Source: Leptolyngbyaceae cyanobacterium (GTDB taxonomy: Bacteria > Cyanobacteriota > Cyanobacteriia > Cyanobacteriales > Aerosakkonemataceae). From it: 64,000 bases of DNA. The stretch covers positions 62,001-126,000 of the forward strand of contig DATNQN010000021.1 of assembly GCA_036703985.1 (NCBI GenBank), written 5' to 3'. The translations under genes and the position numbers were made by a program. Below, one piece after another: positions 12,608 through 23,200 of this stretch (positions are counted from its first letter, which is position 1; each line of letters starts with the position of its first letter). The notes beneath the pieces were generated by a model. That model worked only from the letters and a program-made list of their open reading frames with translations. It was not told the origin of the DNA and ran no database searches.

Positions 12608-14500
12608 TTATCCTTTTGGTTCTGTTTCGGGATGAGATGATTGAGTGTTAGGGATTGGTACTTCCGGTATGGGTGAATTGACTGACTGGGCAGGAGGTAA
12701 TACTTCATCAGAAGATACGGTTTTAGTTACCTGGGGGTCAGTGGTATCGGCTTTTGGTAGGGAATCTTGGGCTGGTAGAGTTTTGGGAATCTCGATAATT
12801 GGTAGTTTGAGATCGGGTTTAGCAACATCTGGATTTTCGTCTTTAGTTTCCTCTGTTTTGGCTGATTCCGGAACGCGAGCGGTTTTGAAAGCACCCACCA
12901 GTTGAGCTAAGCCATATTCTAATTGAGCGCCGGGATCGAGAGCTACCCAACCTTGAGGTGTTTGCTCTCGGACTTCAAAGTGTAAGTGTGGCCCGGTGGA
13001 GTTACCCGTGCTGCCCACTTTTCCGATGACGGTACCTTGTTCAACCCATTCCCCAGGTTTAACGAAGATTTCCGAGAGGTGAGCGTAGCGGGTTTCGTGG
13101 TTATCGTTATTGTGACGGAGAATCACCGATAAACCATAGCCGCCTAAAAAGTCTGCGATCGTTACTTTACCAGCATAAGCAGCTAACACCGGAGTTCCCA
13201 TCGGTGCGCCGATATCGGTACCGGAGTGAAAACGCATATTACCAGTAATCGGATGAACTCGCCAACCAAATACGGAAGTAATCTGTGCTGGAATGGCTAG
13301 GGGGAAGATAATTGGTAATTCGCTATGACCAGGAGGTGCGTCTGATGGATTTGCCTGGTTGTAGTAGTAGTTTAAAGCGGGGTGAGGAAGGGCTTGATTG
13401 CTGGTTACCCCACGATCGGCAGTATTTACCACATAGCCATTGCTGATATTTCTCTTGTAACTGGTGTGTTTGCGAATACCAATTCCTCTGGAGTTGATGG
13501 TAACGGGGCCAATATTAACTTGGCCGACTGCGGCTACGGAGACAGAACGGCGGCTTGGTTGCCGATAGTTCCGTCTAGAAACAAATTGGTTATGGTTGCG
13601 TACTGGTGCGGCTGCAACTTGGTTGCTAACTACAGAAGATCTCCTACTCTGGTAAGAACGAGCAACGCGGCTGCTTCTGTAAGATGAAGGTGCCAGATCG
13701 TTTCCGATCGGTGTTGCTAGTGGCTGACTAGCTTGATAGGAGCGGGTTTGTCCGCTCGGGCGACGAGACTGGCGGCTTAATTGATATGCGCTTGCCGTTT
13801 GCAGTTGAGTTTGGTTAGAACGAGCCACCCGACTGGTTTGGTTAGAACGGGCTATTTGGGGGCTGACGCGGCGACGAACTGTGCTGTTATTTTCGCTAGC
13901 AATGGCATTCCTTCTTACTCTAGTTCTGGCTGATGCCACGCCACCGCCACAGCTACCACCTGCTAATCCCCTGCCTTGGTAAACTCTTTGGCAACCAGTC
14001 CTTCGTTCTGTGAGTACGATCGAACTGGGTGCTTGGTAACCGCTACTTGATGAACGTCTGCTAGTAGCGCCCAGATTATAATCAGTGGGATCGATATGGG
14101 AGTTGCTGTAGTTACCAGCAACCGATCGGGATTTTTGGTTTTGGCGTCTGAGTCTGGAGCGTTGGTTGATTTGCGATCGTTCTCGCGTGGTAAAGATTGG
14201 TGCAGCAGATGAAGAAGCTTCTGGTGCTGTGTCTTGAGGTACGGCTTTGGGCATGGTTTGGGGAATTTGGGCTAGCAAAATCCCATCCGATCCGGTTGAC
14301 GAAAGCGCCCAAGCTAGATTGCCACCGACTATTCCCAATCCGCCAATCCAGCCTATTCCTTGTACTAGTAGGAAACGCTGCCAAAATGGGTTACCAATAC
14401 CAGAAGTATAGTTGGTTGATGAGTCGCTCGGTATTTTTATTGGCTGATTTTCCTTGTAGGTAAATTTTAGTTTTTTGTTGCGGTAGGCTGGTTCCATCAT
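12608..14500 (-). CDS. Membrane-anchored M23 metallopeptidase
   Basis: The 630-residue protein probably cuts peptidoglycan cross-links or activates amidases in the periplasm. One hydrophobic segment lies at about 45-70 (LLVQGIGWIGGLGIVGGNLAWAL). Residues 90-370 are a low-complexity Ser/Arg/Gln-rich spacer with repeated RSNQTSR-like units, suited to wall binding. The M23 domain covers about 400-520 with zinc ligands in RFHSGTDIG (about 424) and HLHFE (about 507), plus RYAHLS. The C-terminal 100 residues are Pro/Thr/Glu-rich. ATG codons at 14500 and 14497 are both possible. A heptamer repeat touches the start region, so no normal Shine-Dalgarno is seen. Confidence 0.88.
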   Translation of the reverse strand: MMEPAYRNKKLKFTYKENQPIKIPSDSSTNYTSGIGNPFWQRFLLVQGIGWIGGLGIVGGNLAWALSSTGSDGILLAQIPQTMPKAVPQDTAPEASSSAAPIFTTRERSQINQRSRLRRQNQKSRSVAGNYSNSHIDPTDYNLGATSRRSSSSGYQAPSSIVLTERRTGCQRVYQGRGLAGGSCGGGVASARTRVRRNAIASENNSTVRRRVSPQIARSNQTSRVARSNQTQLQTASAYQLSRQSRRPSGQTRSYQASQPLATPIGNDLAPSSYRSSRVARSYQSRRSSVVSNQVAAAPVRNHNQFVSRRNYRQPSRRSVSVAAVGQVNIGPVTINSRGIGIRKHTSYKRNISNGYVVNTADRGVTSNQALPHPALNYYYNQANPSDAPPGHSELPIIFPLAIPAQITSVFGWRVHPITGNMRFHSGTDIGAPMGTPVLAAYAGKVTIADFLGGYGLSVILRHNNDNHETRYAHLSEIFVKPGEWVEQGTVIGKVGSTGNSTGPHLHFEVREQTPQGWVALDPGAQLEYGLAQLVGAFKTARVPESAKTEETKDENPDVAKPDLKLPIIEIPKTLPAQDSLPKADTTDPQVTKTVSSDEVLPPAQSVNSPIPEVPIPNTQSSHPETEPKG

Positions 14501-14503
14501 CTT

Positions 14504-14535
14504 GATTTTAGATTTTAGATTTTAGATTTTAGATT
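14504..14535. repeat. GATTTTA heptamer tandem repeat
   Basis: Four full units of GATTTTA plus GATT lie immediately before the peptidase start codon on its template side. It is of the cyanobacterial short tandem repeat type and replaces the place where a ribosome site would be. Confidence 0.75.
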
Positions 14536-14536
14536 G

Positions 14537-14582
14537 GGGAAGGATTAAGGGTGAAGGGTGAAGGATGAAGGATGAAGGATAA
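14537..14582. repeat. GGATGAA heptamer tandem repeat
   Basis: Degenerate units of GGATGAA/GGGTGAA follow the previous repeat, and a C-rich CCCCAT-type tract (about 14600-14650) follows. A similar GGATGAA array with a CCCCAT tract occurs at 61550-61650, so the two blocks share a composite structure. Confidence 0.65.
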
Positions 14583-14653
14583 AAATTAATTGTATTTATC
14601 TCCCCATTTCCCCATCCCCCCATCTCCCTATCCCCCATGTCCCCATTCCCGGT

Positions 14654-15487
14654 CTATCCATAGCCCAGACTGATTGTACCGGGCTGGAGAGAAATTTCTA
14701 AAGGTGGTTCTGACCCTTTGGGTAAGAGACGGACTCGCAAATCTCCGTTGGCTGATACACCGACTACGGTTGCCGGATTTCCTTCTATTTCTACTTTCTG
14801 TCCGATGTTGATCAGCAGGTTTTGGTAGGACGGCAAAAGATTATTGATGCCGTGTTGTTGCCAGTACTGGTATCCAGAGGCTAATCCCTGGAGAATAACA
14901 GCAGCTAACATTTCTAATGAAAGTAAGGGACTGGGGTTATTGAGAAGAAAGGTTTGCAGATTAATGCCGTTTTCTGGAACTGGGTTATTTAAGTTGATGC
15001 CGACACCCACGACGGCTTTGGTAATACACCCTTGTTTTACCCTGGTTTCTGTTAAAATTCCGCCCAATTTGCGCTCTGAAAGTACGATGTCATTGGGCCA
15101 TTTCAACCAAACTGGGAGGTCGTACTCGCGCAGGATGGTGCCGATGCCCCATGCTCCGCAGATGGTTAGCTGGGGGGCGTGTTCGGCGGGTAGATGGGGC
15201 GCAAGCGCCAGTGATAAGTATAAACCACCGGGCGGGGAATGCCATTGGCGTCCCCATTGTCCGCGTCCGGTTTTTTGCTCGATCGCGATCGCAACTGTGC
15301 CGGAGGTTGCCCCTTGGTCTAGTAATTCCCACAGCTTTTGGTTGGTGGAGGGGAGGGTTTCAAACAGATGAAGAGAAAATGCTAGTTGTTTGTTCTCTCC
15401 ATTGGAATTATTTGATTTTTGTTTGGCAGTGGCTTGGCATCGGAGTGATTCCAGGGCTGCGGCAAACAGTTGTCGATCGAATTCCAC
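14654..15487 (-). CDS. birA: Biotin-[acetyl-CoA-carboxylase] ligase
   Basis: The 277-residue enzyme attaches biotin to the carboxyl carrier subunit of acetyl-CoA carboxylase. The biotinyl-AMP signature is GRGQWGR within EQKTGRGQWGRQW (about 72-82), followed by WLKWPNDIVL and KLGGILTE, all typical of the BPL/LplA catalytic fold, and a short C-terminal SH3-like domain (residues 225-277). There is no N-terminal helix-turn-helix, so it is a ligase only and not a repressor of biotin genes. It is divergent from pgeF with a 72-bp gap that must hold both promoters. Confidence 0.93.
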   Translation of the reverse strand: MEFDRQLFAAALESLRCQATAKQKSNNSNGENKQLAFSLHLFETLPSTNQKLWELLDQGATSGTVAIAIEQKTGRGQWGRQWHSPPGGLYLSLALAPHLPAEHAPQLTICGAWGIGTILREYDLPVWLKWPNDIVLSERKLGGILTETRVKQGCITKAVVGVGINLNNPVPENGINLQTFLLNNPSPLLSLEMLAAVILQGLASGYQYWQQHGINNLLPSYQNLLINIGQKVEIEGNPATVVGVSANGDLRVRLLPKGSEPPLEISLQPGTISLGYG

Positions 15488-15559
15488 GGCGGGCTAAAAA
15501 ATTCAGCACAATTGAGGGTTAGGTTACCATAGAACGGCAGTTGTTTTACTTTTTTAATC

Positions 15560-16384
15560 GTGATTTCCCCTCAGACGACAGAACTTGGGTTTGGCGAATC
15601 GAGCAATCACCTGTGGAAGTGGCAAAGTTGGGAAGGTTTGCCTTATTTTACTTGTAGCCTTTTGGAAGCTTGGCCTCACGGTTTTTTTTCTCAACAGTTT
15701 TCGCCTCGTTCTCCGGCTGAATTAGTTGGGGTGCTGCAAGGGGAGGCGGAAGTTTATCGAGTAAAACAGGTTCACGGCAATGCGGTTCTCTCTGCTGGAG
15801 AAATTGCTAGGGAGATGGCAAAGCCCGATATAGATAGCTTTCCAGAGGCGGATGGGATCGTTACCGAACAGGAAAAGCAGGCGGTTTGGGTTTGTACGGC
15901 TGATTGTACTCCGGTGTTAATCGGGGATGAGAAGACGGGACGGGTGGCGGCGATTCATGCGGGGTGGCGGGGTACGGCTCAGAAGATCGTGCCAGTTGCG
16001 ATCGAGCGTTTGCTCTTGAGGGGTAGCCGATTAGAAGATTTGCGGGTTGCAATGGGGCCTGCGATCGCTGGGGCGGTTTACCAAGTTTCGCTTGATGTGG
16101 CGACTGAAGTTGGTGCAAGCATTTTACCACCAAAAGAGAAACAGGAAGAAATTTTATTAGCTTTGCAAGAATTACCGAATTCACCGATCTTGCCAGATCC
16201 GGAAGCGGGAAAAGTGCGGTTGGACGTGCGAAAAGTGAATGAGTTGCAGTTAGCACAGATGGGGATAAGTTCGGAACAAATTGCGATTTCTCCCCATTGT
16301 ACTTATCAGCAATCAGAGTATTTCTTTTCTTATCGAAGAGATGGTTTGAAAAAGGTGCAGTGGTCGGGAATTGTCAGTCAGTGA
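15560..16384 (+). CDS. pgeF: Peptidoglycan editing factor / YfiH-type laccase-domain protein
   Basis: The 274-residue protein belongs to the DUF152 (YfiH/LACC1) family. Known members have purine nucleoside phosphorylase or adenosine deaminase activity, and E. coli PgeF prevents misincorporation of L-Ser into peptidoglycan precursors. The metal-site residues are seen in VKQVHGN, CTADCTP and HAGWRG, with a C-terminal SPHCTY and FSYRRDG. The frame starts with GTG (VISPQ read as MISPQ) and has no clear ribosome site, so a slightly different start is possible. The older label polyphenol oxidase is not well supported for this family. Confidence 0.9.
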   Translation: MISPQTTELGFGESSNHLWKWQSWEGLPYFTCSLLEAWPHGFFSQQFSPRSPAELVGVLQGEAEVYRVKQVHGNAVLSAGEIAREMAKPDIDSFPEADGIVTEQEKQAVWVCTADCTPVLIGDEKTGRVAAIHAGWRGTAQKIVPVAIERLLLRGSRLEDLRVAMGPAIAGAVYQVSLDVATEVGASILPPKEKQEEILLALQELPNSPILPDPEAGKVRLDVRKVNELQLAQMGISSEQIAISPHCTYQQSEYFFSYRRDGLKKVQWSGIVSQ

Positions 16385-16449
16385 TTTTGTAGGGACAAGG
16401 GCATTTGCTATTTTTGGGAGAGGTAGAAATTACTCCCAACTCTCCCAAC

Positions 16450-16857
16450 TAATGCCAATGTCTACCGCTTCGACTCGGTAGCAGTCAAAGAAGCAAAATT
16501 TGAGATTGATGGGGTGTTTCTGCCACTAGATACCGATAATGCGGGTATCATTTTGCGACAATTACGGTCTACAAGTTTACAAATTTAGGTCGGCGGGAGG
16601 TGGAAGCAATGCTAGGACTGCAATTAGAAGAAACTAGAGTATATCGGGAAGCTAAACAAGAAGGACGGCAAGAAGGACGACAAGAAGAAGTTGCCAATTT
16701 GGTTATTCGTCTTTTGTTGCGCCGCTTGGGAGAGTTATCTGATGATAAGAGAAAGCGCATTTCCAACTTACCGCTATCTGTGCTGGAAGATTTAAGTGAG
16801 GAGTTATTAGATTTCAATAGTCTGGATGATTTATCTGCTTGGTTAGAGGTAAATTAA
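16450..16857 (+). pseudogene. Decayed Rpn/DUF4351-type recombination-promoting nuclease
   Basis: Two pieces of one gene remain. An open stretch at 16450-16580 encodes VYRFDSVAVKEAKFEIDGVF, typical of the start of DUF2887 Rpn proteins, and stops at TAG. From about 16563 a shifted frame encodes VYKFTNLGRREVEAMLGL, the usual entry to the C-terminal part, then KQEGRQEGRQEE repeats and a DUF4351-like end (LVIRLLLRRLGEL...SLDDLSAWLEVN). The catalytic PD-(D/E)XK centre between them is missing, so an internal deletion plus frame change has disabled it. An ATG at 16600 could still express the last 85 residues. Confidence 0.75.
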
Positions 16858-17294
16858 AATGTTGGTGAAAGTTATAAATCTGAATTTTTTATTCTTGATG
16901 ATTCGCTCGAAAGGAGATTACCTACGGCACGCTGCGCGATCGCATCTTTTTCATCTATAGGAATGAATATTACATTGGTACTGATAACCAGATTTTGTAA
17001 GCTATTTAGCATAGCAATTACGGAAGATCCGTAAATCGAGATTTCTACCCTTCTTCACTTTGAGGAGGGTTTTTTATTTCACAGGAGTATGAAATGGGTG
17101 TATAAATTTTTATACTTTATCGACAATTAAACTTACGGAATGCAACAATGCACAATAGAGCTAACAGCGATCGAGCGGCAGACTGGTGCGCGTCAATTCA
17201 GAATGATGAATTGTAGCGCCCAGACAAAAAAGTGCATCTCATTATACCGTTTTATGCTGATACTCCACAATAGTAGTTAACTTAGCTTGTGATT
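16858..17294. other. Intergenic region before the kinase cluster
   Basis: No supported gene. It includes a CTACGGCACGCTGCGCGATC repeat fragment (about 16920) of a type common in cyanobacterial genomes, a terminator (17047-17076) and then about 200 bp that should contain the promoter of the signalling cluster. Confidence 0.4.
17047..17076 (+). terminator. Rho-independent terminator
   Basis: ACCCTTCTTC ACTTT GAGGAGGGT forms a 9-bp stem with two G-U pairs, followed by TTTTT. It closes transcription from the Rpn remnant side and insulates the kinase cluster. Confidence 0.65.
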
Positions 17295-20200
17295 ATGTTA
17301 TCTATAGCCGGATACCAAACAGTCAGCCAAATCTACGAAAGCGGTAATTCTGTAGTTTATCGGGCTATTCGTTCTGCTGATGGACAAATTGCGATCGTCA
17401 AATTACTCAAATCAGATTATCCTAACCCAACTGAACTTACTCATTATAAACAGGAATACCAAATTATTCGCCGTCTCAACTTAGCCGGGGTAGTTAAAGC
17501 CTACAGTTTAGAAAGCTATCAGCATAGTTTAGCGCTTATCTTAGAAGACTTTGGCGGACAATCTTTAAAAATATTAAGCCAACAACAAAAATTTACTCTT
17601 AAAGAATTTCTGAACTTAGCTATTCAAATCACTGATATTTTAGGCAACATTCACGCTGCCAATATTATTCACAAAGATATTAATCCTGCTAATATTGTAT
17701 TCAATCCTATCACGGGACAACTAAAAATTATCGACTTTGGAATTGCCACCCAACTCACGAAAGAAAACCCATCGCTCAAACATCCGAATATTCTGGAAGG
17801 AACATTAGCGTATATTTCTCCGGAACAAACAGGGAGAATGAATCGTAGCTTGGATTATCGCACGGATTTTTACTCTCTGGGAGTTACTTTTTATGAATTA
17901 CTTACCAATACATTACCATTTCCAACTATAGATGCAATGGAATTAATCCATTGTCATATTGCTAAACAACCTATCTCACCTGTTCAAATTAATCCAGAAA
18001 TACCCCTGTCAGTTTCTAAAATCATCATAAAACTGTTAGAAAAAAATCCAGAAGATAGATATCAAAGCGCTTGGGGCATCAAGGCTGATTTAGAAAAATG
18101 CTTAACTCAGTTAGAAGAATTTGGTAATATCTCAGAATTTATTTTAGCTAAACAGGATATCACTGACAAATTTCAAATTCCTCAAAAGCTTTATGGCAGA
18201 GAAAAAGAAGTAGAAATTCTCCTAGCTGCTTTTGAGCGAGTAGCAGGAGAAATTCAAAATTCAAAATTCAAAATTCAAAAAGGGAATGATGAGAATGTTC
18301 AATCTAAAATTGAAATGATGTTAGTAGCTGGTTATTCTGGGGTGGGGAAATCAGCTTTAGTGCAAGAAATATATAAACCAATTACTGAAAAGCGTGGTTA
18401 CTTTATAGCTGGGAAATTCGACCAGTTTCAGCGAAATATTCCTTACAGTGCGATCGTTAGTGCTTTGCGAGGATTGGTAGGGCAATTGCTCACAGAAAGC
18501 GAAGCTGAATTAGCAGTATGGCGAGAAAAATTACTAGCGGCTTTTGGTACGAACGGACAAGTAATTATTGATGTGATACCGGAAGTAGAATTAATTGTTG
18601 GTTCTCAGCCATCGGTGTCAGAATTAGCACCCACGGAAGCACAAAATCGATTTAATTTAGTATTCCAAAAATTTATCCGGGCTTTTTGTGATAAAGAACA
18701 TCCTTTAGTCATATTTTTAGATGATTTGCAATGGGCTGATTCTGCCTCGCTGAAATTAATTGAATTAATGATGACCGATACTGATAGCGAATATTTGTTG
18801 TTAATTGGCGCTTATCGGGATAATGAAGTGAATCCAACTCATTTGTTAATGATGATGTTGGAAAAATTGCGAAAACAAGGAGCAATTGTTAACCAAATTA
18901 CTTTACAACATTTGAAGTTAGAACATATTAGTCAATTAATTGCCGATACTTTATATAGTGAGTCTTCAAAAGTTGTTAGTCTAGCAGAATTAGTTTTTGA
19001 TAAGACTGGCGGAAATCCTTTCTTTGTCAATGAATTTTTAAAGGTTCTTTATGCGGAAAACTTATTAAATTTTGATATTAATAGTTTAATTTGGCAATGG
19101 GATATCGAACAAATTAAGTCGAAGGAAATCACGGATAATGTGGTAGAATTGATGATTGGTAAATTGAAAAAATTGCCCGATCGCACTCAGCAAGTTTTAA
19201 TGAAAGCTGCTTGTGTAGGCGGTAATTTTGACTTAGACACTCTGGCGATTATATGTGAAGAATCCACTTATGCAGTTTTCGATGATTTGCAGGCGGCAAT
19301 TAAATCTGGATTGATTTTAACTACTTCGGAATTGAACGAAGAACTGCTAATTAGTCATTATAAATTTTTACACGATCGCATTCAACAAGCTGCTTATTGT
19401 TTGATTCCCGAACAAGACAAGCAAGCAATCCATTTTAAAATCGGTCAACTGTTATTAAATAGCGTTCCCCCAAACAAGCAAGAAGATAATATTTTCGACA
19501 TTATCAATCAACTAAATTTTGGTATTTCATTAATTACTGAAGAATCTCAAAGAAATGAACTAGCTTTCCTAAATTTAATAGCTGGTAAAAAAGCCAAGGC
19601 AGCCGCTGCTTATCAAGCGGCTTTAAATTACTTACAAATTGGCATCAGTTTGTTAGCAGGAAATAGTTGGTTGACTCAGTATGAAATTACCCTTAATTTG
19701 TATGAATCGGCAGTAGAGACAGCATTCTTGAGTTGTGATTTTGAAGAAACCGATCGATTAGCTCAAGTAGTACATCAACAAGGAAAAATTTTACTAGACA
19801 AACTCAAAGTATTTGAGTACCAAATTCTGGCTCGGATGGTACAAACCAAAATTAAAGAAGCCGTGCAAATGGGATTAGAGATTGTTTCCCAATTAGGAGT
19901 AAAGTTTCCTTCTCAAATCAATCAATTTGATATTGATAGTAAGTTGTTAGAAACTAAATCTAAACTAACTAGTAAGCGGATCGAAGATTTAGTTAATTTA
20001 CCGGAAATGACTGACAAAGAAAAGTTAGCAGCAGTGCATATTCTGGCAACTATCTACTCGCCTTGTTTTCAAGCAGCGCCGCAACTATTACCTTTGATAA
20101 TTTGCGAACTAGTTAATTTATCTATTGAATATGGAAACGCTCCTTTGTCTACTTTTGGTTATGCTCTTTACGGGTTAGTTTTATGTGGAGTAGTGCAGGA

Positions 20201-23200
20201 CTTAGATACTGGTTATCAATTTGGTAAATTAGCTTTGAATTTACTATCTAAGTTTAAAGCGGAAAACCTAAAAGCAAAAGTATTTGAGATATTTGAAGTA
20301 CATATAAGACATTGGAAAGAGCCTCTCAAATTAACCTTACAGCCTTTGCAGGTGGGATATCATAGCGGACTGGAAAATGGGGATTTAGAATTTGCTGGCT
20401 ATTGCACGATGTTACTATGCCATCATTTATATTTTGTTGGCAATGAGCTAACAGAATCAGAACGAGAAATTGCTAACTATGGTAAGGCGATCGCTCAACT
20501 TAAGCAAAAAACTAATTTGAGCCATATTGAAATTTATCGGCAGGCAATACTTAATTTGCTGGGTCATTCCGTGAATACTTGTTATTTACAAGGTGAAGCG
20601 TATAACGGAGAAGAATTACTGGCAAAGCATATCCAAGTTAATGACCGATCGGGAACTCATTATATATATTTGCACAAACTAATTCTTTGTTATTTATTTG
20701 AAGATTACCGACAAGCAGTAGAAAATGCTAACCTAGCAGAGCAATATCTAGATGGCATTACAGCGATGGTAGCTGTTACCGTATTTCATTTTTACGATTC
20801 TTTGGCGCGATTAGCTTTATATCCTGATGTTTCACCTGATGAGCAACAAGTAATTCTTGAAAAAGTGGCAGCTAATCAAGTCAAAATGGAAAAATGGGCG
20901 CATCATTCGCCAAGTAATTCTCAGCATAAATTTGATTTAGTAGAAGCAGAAAGAGCGAGAATTTTAGGTAATAATTGGCTGGCGATGGATTTGTACGATC
21001 GCGCTATTGCAGGAGCCGAAGCAAACGAGTATATCCAAGAAGAAGCGATCGCCAACGAACTAGCGGCTAAATTTTACCTGCAAACGGGAAAACGGAAAAT
21101 TGCACAAGTATATACGATCGATGCTCACTATTGTTATAAACGCTGGGGAGCCAAGGCAAAAGTCGCGCATTTAGAAAAAAATTACGGTCAATTATTAACT
21201 GGTATTAAAACAACAATCCCCATTACAGAAATAGGTAAAGTAACTACTTACACTTCCACCGATGGTAATTCTGGAGAAAGTTTAGATTTGGCGACAGTAA
21301 TTAAATCTTCTCAAGCTATATCTGGTGAAATTTTGCTAGATAAGCTATTAGAAAAATTGATGAAAATTTTGATTGAAAATGCGGGAGCAGAATTTGGCCA
21401 TCTAATTTTACCCAATAAAGATAAGCTTTTCATAGAAGCCTCTGGATCGGTAAATTCCGATTGCATCCCGGTTTTACAATCAATTCCCATCGAAAATAAT
21501 TTACCCGTATCAATTGTTAACTACGTAGTCCGCACCAAAGAAAACATAGTTTTAAATGATGCTGTTCGTAAGGGAAAATTCACCAGCGATCCTTATATTC
21601 AAAACCATCGTTCTAAGTCAATTTTGTGCGTACCTTTACTCAACCAAGGTAAACTGATTGCCATTGTTTATTTAGAAAATAATTTAACAGCTAAAGCTTT
21701 TACTGCTGATAGGTTAGAAACTCTCAAACTTTTATCTACTCAAGCAGCAATCTCTATTAACAATGCCAAACTTTATGCAGAAGTCAGAGAAAATGAGAAT
21801 AGGCTGACTCAATTAATAGAAGCCGTCCCAGTTGGGTTATTTGTGACAGATAGTAATGGAAAACCTTATTATGTAAACTCTCGCGCTCAACAGTTACTTG
21901 GTAAAGGAATAGTAAACAATATATCTGTCGAGCAATTGAGAGAAGTTTATCAAATTTACCAAGCCGGAAGCGAACAATTTTATCCTCCCGAACGAGAACC
22001 TTTATTGCTTGCTTTAAAAGGTGAAACTATCAACGTTGATGATGTAGAAATAAAACAACCAGAGCGAGCTATTCCGATCGAAGTTTGGGCTAAACCAATT
22101 TATGATGAAATCGGAAATATCGCTTATGCGATCGTAGCTTTTACAGATATCACGGAACGCAAACAAGCACAGCAATTATTAGACGAATATAACCGTAATT
22201 TAGAACAGCAAGTGCAACAACGCACTCAAGAACTTTCGCTCGCACTCGAACACCTGAAAGCTACCCAACAAGAATTAATTCAGTCAGAAAAAATGGTGGC
22301 GTTAGGACAATTAATAGCCGGGATTGCCCATGAAATTAATACGCCTTTGGGTGCGATTCGCGCCTCGGCAGATAATAGTGCTAAAGCATTAGCAGAATCT
22401 CTTAATCAACTACCTCAAATCTATCAACAAATACCAGCAGAACAACAAGCAGAATTCTTTAAGTTAATTCACGCTGCCCTAGATAGTAAAAGTCAAATTA
22501 CTACCCGTGAAAGACGCCAATTTAAGCGCACCTTAACCAATCAGTTGGAACATCATGGCATCGAGAATGCAAGAAGAATAGCCGACACTCTCACTGATAT
22601 GGGTATTTATGAAGAGATTGAACCATTTTTACCATTAATTAAATCTCCAGAAGCAGATATACTTTTGCAATTAGCTTATAACTTGGTGCAACTGCAAAGT
22701 AATAGTAAAAACATATTGATGGCAGTTGAACGAGCCGCTAAAATTGTGTTTGCTCTTAAAAGTTATGCCAGGTATGACCATAGCGGTAATAAGCAACTAA
22801 CTAATATTACAGATGGTATAGAGACAGTGTTGGAATTGTATCGCAATCAATTAAAACGGGGGGTAGAAGTAGTACGAAAATACGAACAAATATCACTGAT
22901 TTTGTGCTATCCAGATGAATTGATGCAGGTGTGGACGAATTTGATTCATAATGCCATTCAAGCGATGAATTATCAAGGCGTGTTAAAGATTGAAATGTTC
23001 CAACAACCTGAAAAAATTGTGGTAAAAATTACCGATTCGGGGTGTGGTATTCCCGAAGAAATTAAAGAACGAATTTTTGAACCTTTCTTTACGACAAAAC
23101 CACCAGGAGAGGGAAGCGGTTTAGGGTTGGATATTGTGAAGAAGATAATTGACAAACATGGGGGAGAAATCCAAGTAGATTCGGTTACTGGTAAAACTAC

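Noticed and set aside
15151-15522. Plus-strand open frame overlapping birA
   Set aside because: Antisense shadow of birA.
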